Source: Triglochin maritima
Taxonomy: Eukaryota; Streptophyta; Magnoliopsida; Alismatales; Juncaginaceae
Assembly (NCBI GenBank): GCA_963682175.1
Contig: OY821793.1
Location: 29,161,493 to 29,225,492, forward strand
Reading direction: 5' to 3'
DNA length: 64,000 nucleotides
This document shows positions 37,252 through 50,259 of the stretch, piece by piece (the stretch's first letter is position 1; each line of letters starts with the position of its first letter). The notes below the pieces were generated by a model. The model did not search any database. It saw nothing but the letters and a program-made list of their open reading frames with translations, and was not told the origin of the DNA. The translations under genes and the position numbers were made by a program.

Positions 37252-40200
37252 GTGGTTGGGCCGCCTAAAGACCACTTAGAAACTAGGTGTGGGGCTGGCC
37301 ACATGCCACGCGTGGAGCTGGCCAAAGGCCACTCCGTCGCCACCCTGCAGGCCAACACCAAATCGGCTGCGCCTCGAGCATCCGACCTCCAAATCGAGCG
37401 TTCTAACTTGCATCACGTAGACAATTCATCCCTCTATCGGCCCCTAAAATTTCAGAGGAAACGCCCAAGTATTAGGGGTCGCGCCTCCTCCAAGAAGACG
37501 TAGCTCACTACCAGCCACGCCCCCACATCATCAGCATTCTTCATCTCATCGCGCCTCGCCCTACATACATCTAAATCGGGCATTCTAAGAGGAGTTACCC
37601 ATCCACTCCTCCTCACTATGCGCTCGGGTGCCCAAATATAGACTAAGCCTCACCTAAGGTCCACTCAGGCCATTGCATGGGACAATAGATGCGGCAGCTT
37701 GCACTTTGCCCGTGGGCAACACCCATGGACTTCCAAACGCGTTTCGGAAGCGAATGGGGTAGGCAACAACCGCGGGAACCCAAGCATGAGCACGAGCAAC
37801 GTCCCAAAGAACTTTCCCCACAAGAAATCCCCATTCCATTCCGGACGCGTTCGGAAGTGGACGGGAAGGCAACAACCTTGGGCAACCGAGCACGTCGAGA
37901 GCAACGTCCACAGGCACCTTGGTCTTTGCCCACGAGCAACACCCATTTCACCTACAAGTGCGCTTTCACTTCCAAACGTGTTTTGGAAGTGAATGCCGCA
38001 GGCCACTGCCGTGAGCACACACTAGGCCCTAGCGTGGCGCTAACATGCCAAATATGACCACACTAGGCTACTGTCCATCGTCCGACCGCCAAATCACTCC
38101 GAGATGGGTGCGCCTCGTAGATAACACGGATGGATATGTGGGGTCCTAAGTACCATAAACCTTGGTTTGGCAACCTAAAGACCACTTAGAAACTAGGTGT
38201 GGGGCTGGCCACATGCCAAGCGTGGAGCTGGCCAAAGGCCACTCCGTCGCCACCCTGCAGGGCTACACCAAATCGGCTGCGCCTCGAGCATCTGACCTCC
38301 AAATCGAGCGTTCTAACTTGCATTACGTAGACAATCCATCCCTCTATCTGTCCCTTAAATTTCAGAGCAAACACCCAAGGAATCGGGGTCGGGCCTCCTC
38401 CAAGAAGAGGTACCTCCCTACCAGCCACGCCCCCACATCATCAGCATTCTTCATCTCATCGCGCCTCGCTCTACATACATCTAAATCGGGCGTTCTAAGA
38501 GGAGTTACCCATGCACTCCTCCTCGCTATGTCCTCGGGTTCCCAAATATAGACTAAGGCTCACCTAAGGTCCACTCAGGCCATTGCATGGGACAATAGAT
38601 GCGGCAGCTTGCACTTTGCCCGCGGGCAACACCCATGGACTTCCAAACGCGTTTCGGAAGCGAATGGGGTAGGAAACAACCGCGGGAACCCAAGCATGGG
38701 CATGGGCAACATCCCAAAGAACTTTCCCCACGATAAATCCACATTCCATTCTGGACGTGTTCGGAAGTGGACGGGAAGGCAACAACCTTGGGCAACAGAG
38801 CACGTCGAAGAGCAACGTCCACAGGCACCTTGGTCTTTGCCCACGAGCAACCTCCATTTCACCTACAAGTGCGCTTTCACTTCCAAACGTGTTTTGGAAG
38901 TTAATGCCGCAGGCCACTGCCGCGAGCACACACTAGGCCCTAGCATGGCGCTAACATGCCAAATATGACCACACTAGGCTAGTGTCCATCGTCCGACCGC
39001 CAAATCACTCCGAGATGGGTGCGCCTCGTAGATAACACGGATGGATATGTGGGGTCCTAAGTACCATAAACCGTGGTTTGGCCGCCTAAAGACCACTTAG
39101 AAACTAGGTGTGGGGCTGGCCACATGCCACGCGTGGAGCTGGCCAAAGGCCACTCCGTCGCCACCCTGCAGGCCAACACCAAATCGGCTGCGCCTCGAGC
39201 ATCCGACCTCCAAATCGAGCGTTCTAACTTGCATCACGTAGACAATTCATCCCTCTATCGGCCCCTAAAATTTCAGAGGAAACGCCCAAGTATTAGGGGT
39301 CGCGCCTCCTCCAAGAAGACGTAGCTCACTACCAGCCACGCCCCCACATCATCAGCATTCTTCATCTCATCGCGCCTCGCCCTACATACATCTAAATCGG
39401 GCATTCTAAGAGGAGTTACCCATCCACTCCTCCTCACTATGCGCTCGGGTGCCCAAATATAGACTAAGCCTCACCTAAGGTCCACTCAGGCCATTGCATG
39501 GGACAATAGATGCGGCAGCTTGCACTTTGCCCGTGGGCAACACCCATGGACTTCCAAACGCGTTTCGGAAGCGAATGGGGTAGGCAACAACCGCGGGAAC
39601 CCAAGCATGAGCACGAGCAACGTCCCAAAGAACTTTCCCCACAAGAAATCCCCATTCCATTCCGGACGCGTTCGGAAGTGGACGGGAAGGCAACAACCTT
39701 GGGCAACCGAGCACGTCGAGAGCAACGTCCACAGGCACCTTGGTCTTTGCCCACGAGCAACACCCATTTCACCTACAAGTGCGCTTTCACTTCCAAACGT
39801 GTTTTGGAAGTGAATGCCGCAGGCCACTGCCGTGAGCACACACTAGGCCCTAGCGTGGCGCTAACATGCCAAATATGACCACACTAGGCTACTGTCCATC
39901 GTCCGACCGCCAAATCACTCCGAGATGGGTGCGCCTCGTAGATAACACGGATGGATATGTGGGGTCCTAAGTACCATAAACCTTGGTTTGGCAACCTAAA
40001 GACCACTTAGAAACTAGGTGTGGGGCTGGCCACATGCCAAGCGTGGAGCTGGCCAAAGGCCACTCCGTCGCCACCCTGCAGGGCTACACCAAATCGGCTG
40101 CGCCTCGAGCATCTGACCTCCAAATCGAGCGTTCTAACTTGCATTACGTAGACAATCCATCCCTCTATCTGTCCCTTAAATTTCAGAGCAAACACCCAAG

Positions 40201-40893
40201 GAATCGGGGTCGGGCCTCCTCCAAGAAGAGGTACCTCCCTACCAGCCACGCCCCCACATCATCAGCATTCTTCATCTCATCGCGCCTCGCTCTACATACA
40301 TCTAAATCGGGCGTTCTAAGAGGAGTTACCCATGCACTCCTCCTCGCTATGTCCTCGGGTTCCCAAATATAGACTAAGGCTCACCTAAGGTCCACTCAGG
40401 CCATTGCATGGGACAATAGATGCGGCAGCTTGCACTTTGCCCGCGGGCAACACCCATGGACTTCCAAACGCGTTTCGGAAGCGAATGGGGTAGGAAACAA
40501 CCGCGGGAACCCAAGCATGGGCATGGGCAACATCCCAAAGAACTTTCCCCACGATAAATCCACATTCCATTCTGGACGTGTTCGGAAGTGGACGGGAAGG
40601 CAACAACCTTGGGCAACAGAGCACGTCGAAGAGCAACGTCCACAGGCACCTTGGTCTTTGCCCACGAGCAACCTCCATTTCACCTACAAGTGCGCTTTCA
40701 CTTCCAAACGTGTTTTGGAAGTTAATGCCGCAGGCCACTGCCGCGAGCACACACTAGGCCCTAGCATGGCGCTAACATGCCAAATATGACCACACTAGGC
40801 TAGTGTCCATCGTCCGACCGCCAAATCACTCCGAGATGGGTGCGCCTCGTAGATAACACGGATGGATATGTGGGGTCCTAAGTACCATAAACC
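37252..40893. repeat. Near-identical tandem duplication of a 1821-bp dimer
   Basis: Units 37252/38162 and 39073/39983 look identical by eye over almost their full length, including private variants such as TTTCGGAAGCG, AACCGCGGG, GTCGAGAGCAACG and CAGGGCTACACC. The only difference noticed is near the phase point (GGTTGGGCC versus GGTTTGGCC). This places the duplication start a few bases inside the first unit. Confidence 0.85.
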
Positions 40894-43800
40894 GTGGTTT
40901 GGCCGCCTAAAGACCACTTAGAAACTAGGTGTGGGGCTGGCCACATGCCACGCGTGGAGCTGGCCAAAGGCCACTCCGTCGCCACCCTGCAGGCCTACAC
41001 CAAATCGGCTGCGCCTTGAGCATCTGACCTCCAAATCGAGCGTTCTAACTTGCATTACGTAGACAATCCATCCCTCTATATGTCCCTTAAATATCAGAGC
41101 AAACACCCAAGGAATCGGGGTTGGGCCTCCTCCAAGAAGAGGTACCTCCCTACCAGCCACGCCCCCACATCATCAGCATTCTTCATCTCATCGCGCCTCG
41201 CCCTACATACATCTAAATCGGGCGTTCTAAGAGGAGTTACCCATGCACTCCTCCTCGCTAAGTCCTCGGGTTCCCAAATATAGACGAAGGCTCACCTAAG
41301 GTCCACTCAGGCCATTGCATGGGACAATAGATGCGGCAGCTTGCACTTTGCCCGCGGGCAATACCCATGGACTTCCAAACGCGTTTTGGAAGTGAATGGG
41401 GTAGGCAACAACCGCGGGAACCCAAGCATGGGCACGGGCAACATCCCAAAGAACTTCCGCCACGAGAAACCCCCATTCCATTCCGGACGCGTTCGGAAGT
41501 GGACGGGAAGGCAACAACCTTGGGCAACCGAGCACGTCGAAGAGCAACGTCCACAGGCACCTTGGTCTTTGCCCACGAGCAACCCCCATTTCACCTACAA
41601 GTGCGCTTTCACTTCCAAACGTGTTTTGGAAGTGAATGCCGCAGGCCACTGCCGCGAGCACACACTAGGCCCTAGCGTGGCGCTAACATGCCAAATATGA
41701 CCACAATAGGCTAGTGTTCATCGTCCGACCGCCAAATCACTCCGAGATGGGTGCGCCTCGTAGATAACACGGATGGATATGTGGGGTCCTAAGTTCCATA
41801 AACCGTGATTTGGCCGCCTAAAGACCACTTAGAAACTAGGTGTGGGGCTGGCCACATGCAACGCTTGGAGCTGGCCAAAGGCCACTCCGTCGCCACCCTG
41901 CAGGACTACACCAAATCGGCAGCGGCTCGAGCATCCGACCTCCAAATTGAGCGTTCTAACTTGCATTGCGTAGACATTTCATCCCTCTATCTGCCCCTAA
42001 AATTTCAAAGGTAACGCCAAAGAATTAGAGGTCTCGCCTCCTCCATGAAGACGTACGTCCCTTCCAGCCACGCCCCCACATCATCAGCATTCTTCATCTC
42101 ATCGTGCCTCGCTCTACATACATCTAAATCGGGCGTTCTAAGAGGAGTTACCATTCCACTCCTCCTCACTATGTGTTTGGGTGCCCAAATAAAGACTAAG
42201 GCTCACCTAAGGTCCACTCAGGCCATTGCATGGGGAAATAGATGCGACAACTTGCACTTTGCCCGCGGGCAACACCCATGGACTTCCAAACGCGTTTTGG
42301 AAACGAATGGGGTAGGCAACAACCGTGGGAACCCAAGCATGGGCACGAGCAACGTCCCAAAGAACTTTCCCCACGAGAAACCCCCATTCCCTTCCGGACG
42401 CGTTCGGAAGTGCACTGGAAGGCAACAACCTTGGGCAACCGAGCACGTCGAAGAGCAACGTCCACAGGCACCTTGGTCTTTGCCCACGAGCAACCCCCAT
42501 TTCACCTACAAGTGCGCTTTCACTTCCAAACGTGTTTTGGAAGCGAATGCCGCAGGCCACTGCCGCGAGCACACGCTAGTCCCCCGCTTGGCGCTAACAT
42601 GCCAACTATGACCACACTACGCTAGTGTCCATCGTCCGACCTCCAAATCACTCCGAGCTTGGTGCGCCTCGTAGATAACTAGGATGGATATGTCGGTCCT
42701 ATGTTCCATAATCCATGGTTGGGCCGCCAAAAGACCAGTTAGAAACTGGGTGTGGGGCTGGCCACATGCCACGCGTGGAGCTGGCTGGCCAAAGGCCACT
42801 CCGTCGCCACCCTGCAGGACTACACCAAATCGGTTGCGCCTTGAGCATCCGACCTCCAAATCGAGCGTTCTAACTTGCATTGCATAGACAATTGCTCCCT
42901 CTATCTGCCCCTAAAATTTCAGCGGAAACCCCTAGGATTCGGGGTCTCGCCTCCTCCAAGAAGACGTACGTCCCTACCAGCCACGCCCCCAACATCATCA
43001 GCATTCCTCATCTCATCGCGCCTCGCTCAACATACATCTAAATCGGGCATTCTAAGAGGAGCTACCATTCCACTCCTCTTCACTATGTGCTTGGGTGACC
43101 AAATATAGACTAAGGCTAACCTAAGGTCCACTCAGGCCATTGCATGGGGCAATAGATGCGGCAGCTTCCATTTTGCCCGCGGGCAACACCCATGGACTTT
43201 TAAACCCGTTTTGGAAGCCAATGGGGTAGGCAACAACCGTGGGAACCCAAGCATGGGCACGAGCAACGTTCCTAAGAACTTTCCCCACGAGAAACCTGCA
43301 TTCCCTACCCGACGCGTTCGGAAGTGGACGGGAAGGCGACAACCTTGGGCAACCGAGCACGTCGAAGACCAATGTCCACAGGCATCGTGGGCTTTGCCCA
43401 CGACCAACCCTCGTCTCACCTACAAGTACGCTTTCACTTCCAAACCTGTTTTGGAAGTGAATGCCGCAGGCCACTGCCGTGAGCACACACTAGGCCCCAG
43501 CGTGGCGCTAACATGCCAACTATGACCACACTGGGCTCGTGTCCATCGTCCGACCTCCAAATCACTCCAAGCTGGGTGGGCCTCGTAGATAACTCGGATG
43601 GATATGTTGGGTCCTAAGTTACATAAACCGTGGTTGGGCCACCTAAAGACCAGTTAGAAACTAGGTGTGGGGCTGGCCACATGCCAAGCGTCGAGCTGGC
43701 CGAAGGCCACTCCGTCGCCACCCTTCAGGACTACACCAAATCGGCTGCGCCTCGAGCATCCGACCTCCAAATCGAGTGTCCTAACTTGCATTGCGTAGAC

Positions 43801-46800
43801 AATTCATCCCTCTATCTGCCCCTAAAATTTAAGTGGAAATGACCATGGATTATGGGTCGCGCTGCCTCCAAGAAGACGTACGTCCCTACCAGCGACGCCC
43901 CCACATCATCAGCATTCTTCATCTCATCGCGCCTCGCTCTACATACATCTAAATCGGGCGTTCCAAGAGGAGATACGATTCCACTCCTCCTCGCTATGTG
44001 CTTGGGTGCCCAAATATAGACTAAGGCTCACCTAAGGTCCACTCAGGCCATTGCATGTGGCAATAGATGCGGCAACTTGCACTTTGCCCGCGGGCAACAC
44101 CCATGGACTTCCAAACGCGTTTTGGAAGCCAATGGGGTAGGCAACAACCGTGGGAACCCAAGCATGGGCACGAGCAACGTCCCACAGAACTTTCCCCACG
44201 AGAAACCCACATTCCCTTCCGGACGAGTTCGGAAGTGGACGGGAAGGCAACAACCTTGGGCAACCGAGCACGTCGAAGACCAACGTCCACAGGCACCTTG
44301 GGCTTTGCCCACGACCAACCCTCATTTCACCTACAAGTACGCTTTCACTTCCAAACCTGTTTTGGAAGTGAATACCGCAAGCGACTGCTGCGAGCACACA
44401 CTAGGCCCCAGCGTGGTGCTAACATGCCAACTATGACCACACTACGCTAGTGTCCATCGTCCGACCTCCAAATCACTCTGAGCTGGGTGCGCCTCGTAGA
44501 TAACTCGGATGGATATGTGGGGTCCTAAGTTCCATAAACCGTGGTTGGGCCACCTAATGACCACTTAGAAACTAGGTGTGGGGCTGGCCACATGCCACGC
44601 GTCGAGCTGGCCAAAGGTCACTCCGTCGCCACCCTTCAGGACTACACCAAATCGGCTGCGCCTCGAGCCTCCGACCTCCAAATCGAGTGTTCTTACTTGC
44701 ATTTCGTAGACAATTCATCCCTTTATCTGCCCCTAAAACTTCAGCGGAAACGACCAAGGATTATGTGTCGCGCTGCCTCAAAGAAGACGTGCGTCCCTAC
44801 CAGCGACGCCCCCACATCATCAGCATTCTTCATCTCATCGCGCCTCGCTCTACATACGTCTAAATCGGGCGTTCTAAGAGGAGATACGATTCCACTCCTC
44901 CTCGCTATGTGCTTGGGTGCCCAAATATAGACTAAGGCTCACCTAAGGTCCACTCAGGCCATTGCATGTGGCAATAGATGCGGCAGCTTGCACTTTGCCC
45001 GCGGGCAACACCCATGGACTTCCAAACGTGTTTTGGAAGCCAATGGGGTAGGCAACAACCGTGGGAACTCAAGCATGGGCACGAGCAGCGTCCCAAAGAA
45101 CTTTCCCCACGAGAAACCCACATTCCCTTCCGGACGTGTTCGGAAGTGGACGGGAAGGCAACAACCTTGGGCAACCGAGCACGTCGAAGACCAACGTCCA
45201 CAGGCACCTTGGGCTTTGCCCACGACCAACCCTCATTTCAACTACAAGTACGCTTTCACTTCCAAACCTGTTTTTGAAGTGAATGCCGCAGGCCACTGCT
45301 GCGAGCACACACTAGGCCCCAGCGTGGCGCTAACATGCCAACTATGACCACACTACGCTAGTGTCCATCGTCCGACCTCCAAATCACTCTGAGCTGGGTG
45401 CGCCTCGTAGATAACTCGGATGGATATGTGGGGTCCTAAGTTCTATAAACCGTGGTTGGGCCACCTAAAGACCACTTAGAAACTAGGTGTGGGGCTGGCC
45501 ACATGCCACGCGTCGAGCTGGCCCAAGGTCACTCCGTCGCCACCCTTCAGGACTACACCAAATCGGTTGCGCCTCGAGCATCCGACCTCCAAATCGAGTG
45601 TTCTAACTTGCATTGCGTAGACAATTCATCCCTCTATCTGCCCCTATAACTTCAGCGGAAACGACCAAGGATTATGTGTCGCGCTGCCTCCAAGAAGACG
45701 TACGTCCCTACCAGCGACGCCCCCACATCATCAGCATTCTTCATCTCATCGCGCCTCGCTCTACATACATCTAAATCGGGCGTTCTAAGAGGAGATACGA
45801 TTCCACTCCTCCTCGCTATGTGCTTGGGTGCCCAAATATAGACCAAGGCTAACCTAAGGTCCACTCAGGCCATTGCATGTGGCAATAGATGCGGCAGCTT
45901 GCACTTTGCCCGCGGGCAACACCCATGGACTTCCAAACGCGTTTTGCAAGCGAATGGGGTAGGCAACAACCGTGGGAACCCAAGCATGGGCACGAGCAAC
46001 GTCCCAAAGAACGTTCCCCACGAGAAACCCACATTCCCTTCCGGACGCGTTCGGAAGTGGACGGGAAGGCAACAATCTTGGGCAACCGAGCACGTCGAAG
46101 ACCAACGTCCACAGGCACCTTGGGCTTTGCCCACGACCAACCCCCATTTCACCTACAAGTACGCTTTCACTTCCAAACATGTTTTGGAAGTAAATGCCAC
46201 AGGCCACTGCCGCGAGCACACACTAGGCCCAGCGTGGCGCTAACATGCCAACTGTGACCACACTAGGCTAGTGTCCATCGTCCGACCTCCAAATCACTCC
46301 GAGCAGGGTGCGCCTCGTAGATAACTCGGATGGATTTGTGGGGCCTAAGTTCCATAAACTGTAGTTGGGCCACCTAAAGACCACTTAGAAACTAGGTGTG
46401 GGGCTGGCCACATGCCACGGGTGGAGCTTGCCAAAGGCCACTCCATCGCCACCCTGCAGGACTACACCAAATCGGTTTCTCCCCGAGCATCCGGCGTCCA
46501 AATCAAGCGTTCTAACTTGGATTGCGTAGACAATTCATCTATTTATCTGACCCTAAAATTTCAGCGGAAACACCAAAGTATTCGGGGTCGTGCCTCCTCC
46601 AAGAAGACGTACGTCCCTACCAGCGACGCCCCCACATCCTCAGCATTCTTCATCTCATCGCGCCTCGCTCTACATACATCTAAATCGGGCGTTCTAAGAA
46701 GAGATACGATTCCACTCCTCCTCGCTATGTGCTTGGGTGCCCAAATATAAACTAAGGCTCACCTAAGGTCCACTCAGGCCATTGCATGTGGCAATAGATG

Positions 46801-47271
46801 CGACTGCTTGCACTTTGCCCGCGGGCCACACCCATGGACTTCCAAACGCGTTTTGGAATCGAATGGGGTAGGAAACAACCGTGGTTACCCAAGCATGGGC
46901 ACGAGCAATGTCCCAAAGAACTTTCCCCACGAGAAACCCACATTCCCTTCCGGACGCGTTCGGAATTGGACGGGAAGGCAACAACCTTGGGCAACCGAGC
47001 ACGTCGAAGAGCAACGTCCTCAGGCACCCTGGGCTTTGCCCACGACCAACCCCTATTTCACCTACAAGTACGCTTTCACTTCCAAACATGTTTTGGAAGT
47101 GAATGTTGCAGGCCACTGCCGCGAGCACACACTAGGCCCTAGCGAGGCGCTAACATGCCAACTATGACCACACTAGGCTAGTGTCCATCGTCCGACCACC
47201 AAATCACTCCGAGCTGGGTGTGCCTCGTAGATAAGTCGGATGGATATGTGGGGTCCTAAGTTCCATAAACC

Positions 47272-48082
47272 GTGGTTGGGCTGCCTAAACACCACTTAGA
47301 ATCTAGGTGTGGAGCTGGCCACATGCCACGCGTGGAGCTGGCCAAAGGCCACTCCATCGCCACCCTGCAGGACTACACCACATTGGTAGCAGCTTCAGCA
47401 TCCAACCTCCAAATCGAGCGTTCTAACTTGCATTACGTAGACAATTCATACCTTCATCTGCCCCTAAAATTTCAGGGGAAATGCCCAAGGATTAATTGTT
47501 GCGCCTCCTCCAAGAAGATGTACCTCCCTACCAGCCACGCCCCCACATCATCAGCATTTTTCATCTCATCGCGCCTCTCTCTACATACATCTAAATCGGG
47601 CGTTCTAAGATGAGTTATCATTCCTCACTATGTGCTTGGGTGCCCAAATATTGACTTAGGCTCACCTAAGGTCCACTCAGGCCATTGCATGGGGCAATAG
47701 ATACGGCAGCTTGCACTTTGCCCGCGGGCAACACCCATGGACCTCCAAACGTGTTTTGGAAGCAAATGGGTAGGCAACAACCGTGGGAACCCAAGCATGG
47801 GCACGAGCAACGTCCCAAAGAACTTTCCCCACGAGAAACCCATATTCCCTTCCGGACCAACCCCCATTTCACCTACAAGGAGGCTTTCACATCCAAACCT
47901 GTTTTGGAAGTGAATGTCGCAGGCCACTGCCAGTAGCACACACTAGGCCCCAGCGTGGCACTAACATGCCAACTATGACCACACTAGGCTAGTGTCCATC
48001 GTCCGACCTCCAAATCACTCCGAGCTGGGTGCGCGTCGTAGATAACTCGGATGGATATGTGGGGTCCTAAGTTCCATAAACC
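47272..48082. repeat. 811-bp monomer with deletion inside subrepeat B
   Basis: The unit jumps from TTCCGGAC near 47858 to CCAACCCCCATTTCACC, losing about 100 bp that includes the right arm of the second CTTCC dyad. GAC microhomology is visible at the join. Confidence 0.85.
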
Positions 48083-48540
48083 GTGGTTAAGCCACCTAAA
48101 GACCACTTAGAAACTAGGTGTGGGACTGGCCACATGCCACGCGTGGAGCTGGCCAAAGGCCACTCCGTCGCCACCCTGCAGGACTACACCAAATCGGCTG
48201 TGCCTCGAGCATCCCCTTCCGGACGCGTTCGGAAGTGGACGGGAAGGCAACAACCTTGGGCAACCGAGCACGTCGAAGAGTAACGTCCACATGCACCTTG
48301 GTCTTTGCCCACGAGCAACCCCCATTTCACCTACAAGTGCGCTTTCACTTCCAAACATGTTTTGGAAGTGAATGTCGTTGGCCACTGCCGCGTGCACACA
48401 CTAGGCCCTAGCGTGGCGCTAATATGCCAACTATGGCCACACTAGGCTAGCGTCCATCGTCCGACCTCCAAATCACTCCGAGATGGGTGCGCCTCGTAGA
48501 TAACACGGTTGGATATGTGGGGTCCTAAGTTCCATAAACC
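48083..48540. repeat. 458-bp monomer with large internal deletion
   Basis: The unit passes directly from CTCGAGCATCC to CCTTCCGGACGCG near 48213. About 453 bp is missing, including the TATA-like motif, the TTGCCCGCGGGCAA palindrome and subrepeat A. Confidence 0.88.
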
Positions 48541-49447
48541 GTGGTTGGGCCGCCTAAAGACCACTTAGAAACTCGGTGTGGGGCTGGCCACATGCCACGC
48601 GTGTAGCTGGCCAAAGGCCACTCCGTCGCCACCTTGCAGGCCTACACCAAATCGGCTTCACCTCGAGCATCCGACCTGCAAATCGAGCGTTCTAACTTGC
48701 ATTACGTAGACAATTCATCCCTCTATATGTCCCTAAAATTTCAGAAGAAACTCCCAAGGATTCGGTGTCGTGACTCCTCCAAGAAGACGTCCGTCCCTAC
48801 CAGCCACGCTCCCACATCATCAGCATTCTTTATCTCATCGCGCCTCGCCCTACATACATCTAAATCGGGCGTTCTAAGAAGAGTTACCCTTCCACTCCTC
48901 CTCACTATGTGCTTGGGTGCCCAAATATAGACCAAGGCTCACCTAAGGTCCACTCTGGGCATTGCATGCGGCAATAGATGGGGCAGCTTGCACTTTCCCC
49001 GCGGGCAACACCCATGGACTTCCAAACGTGTTTTGGAAGCGAATGGGGTAGGCAACAACCGTGGGAACCCAAGCGTGGGTACGAGCAACGTCGTAAAGAA
49101 CTTTCCCCACGAGAAACCCCCATTCCCTTCCGGGCGCGTTCGGAAGTGGACGGGAAGGCAACAACCTTGGGTAACCGAGCACGTCGAAGAGCAACGTCCA
49201 CAGGCACCTTGGGCCTTGCCCGCGAGCAACCCTCATTTCACTTTCAAGTGCGCTTTCACTTCCAGACGCGTTTTGGAAGTGAATTTCGTAGGCACTGCCG
49301 TGGGGACACTAGGCCCTAGCGTGGCGTTGACATGACAACTATGACCACACAAGGCTAGTCTCCATTGTCCGGCCTCCAAATCACTCTGAGCCGGGTGCAC
49401 CTCGTAGATAACTTGGATGGCTATGTGGGGTCCCAAGTTCCATAACC

Positions 49448-50259
49448 ATGGTTGGGCCACCTAACGACCATTTAGAAACTACGTGTGGCGCTTGCTACAT
49501 GCCGCGCGCGGAGCTTGCCAAAGGCCACTCCGTCTCCAGCCTGCAGGCCTACACCAAATCGGTTGTGTGTCCCTCATCCCACATTCAAATTGGGCGTTTT
49601 TACTTGCATTACGTAGACAATTCATACCTCTATCCGCTTCTAAAATTTCAGAGGAAACAACCAAGGATTCAGGGTCGCGCCTCCACCCAGAAGGCTTTCG
49701 TCCCTACTAGCCACGCCCACACATTATCAGCATCCAACCTCCAAATCGAGCGTTCTAACTTGCAATACATAGACAATTCATACCTCTATCTACCCCTAAA
49801 AGTTCAGAGGAAACGGCCAAGGATTCGGGGTCGGCCTCCTCCATGAAGACGTACATCCCTACCAGCCACGCCCCCACATCATCAGCATTCTTCATCTCAT
49901 CGCGCCTCACTCTACATATATCTAAATCGGGTGTTCTAAGAGACGTTACCTTTCCACTCCTCGTCGCTTTGTGCTTGGCCGCCCAAATATTGCCTAAGGC
50001 TCACCTAAGGTTCACTGAGGCCATTGCATGGGGCAATAGATGGGGCAAGGGAAGCATCAAGGGGCAGCTTGCACTTTGCCGGCAGGCAACCACCCATCGA
50101 CCTACAAACGTGTTTTGGAAGCGAATGGGGTAAGCAACAACCATGGGAACCTAAGCGTGGGCACGAGCAACGTCCAAAAGAACTTTCCCATGAGAAACCC
50201 ATGTTCCCTTTCGGACGCGTTTGGAAGTGGACGGGAAGGAAACAACCTTGGGAACCGAG
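49448..50259. repeat. Monomer with internal 156-bp duplication, left part
   Basis: The segment around TAGACAATTCATACC occurs at 49614 and again at 49770, with flanking sequence also repeated. The two copies differ considerably, so the duplication is old. The rest of this unit lies beyond the copia element, from 55865. Confidence 0.85.
50255..50259. other. Target site duplication CCGAG, left copy
   Basis: CCGAG precedes TGAAAGGATTG and recurs at 55860-55864. The satellite reads continuously when one copy is removed (GGGAACCGAG to CACGTCGAAG). Confidence 0.93.

Larger units (their letters stand above)
29008..42714. repeat. 911-bp satellite array, core, right part
   Basis: The same array continues. 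After the 48-bp remainder of the split unit, monomers start at 29056, 29966, 30876, 31787, 32697, 33608, 34519, 35430, 36341, 37252, 38162, 39073, 39983, 40894 and 41805. Lengths are 910-911 bp. From about 37250 rightward new variants appear (for example CAATAGATGCGGCAGCTTGC in place of CAAACGATGCGGCAGCTTCC, and CACTAGGC beside ATGACCA), marking the shift toward the diverged flank. Confidence 0.96.
42715..50259. repeat. Diverging satellite block toward the array edge
   Basis: Monomers start at 42715 (915 bp, with a GCTG duplication), 43630, 44541, 45452, 46361, 47272, 48083, 48541 and 49448. Substitutions and small indels are much commoner than in the core, and two units are internally deleted. 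The last unit is interrupted at 50259 by a copia element. From the unit at 49448 rightward, units carry an extra block of about 20 bp with GAAGCATC(A/C)AGGGG that the core lacks. Confidence 0.93.

Noticed and set aside
846..50259. Many repeated open frames of 60-130 codons in the satellite, on both strands
   Set aside because: They recur once per monomer, overlap in several frames and on both strands, and the longest starts only at GTG in most units. They show no protein signature and no frame-preserving pattern of change. They are composition effects, not genes.
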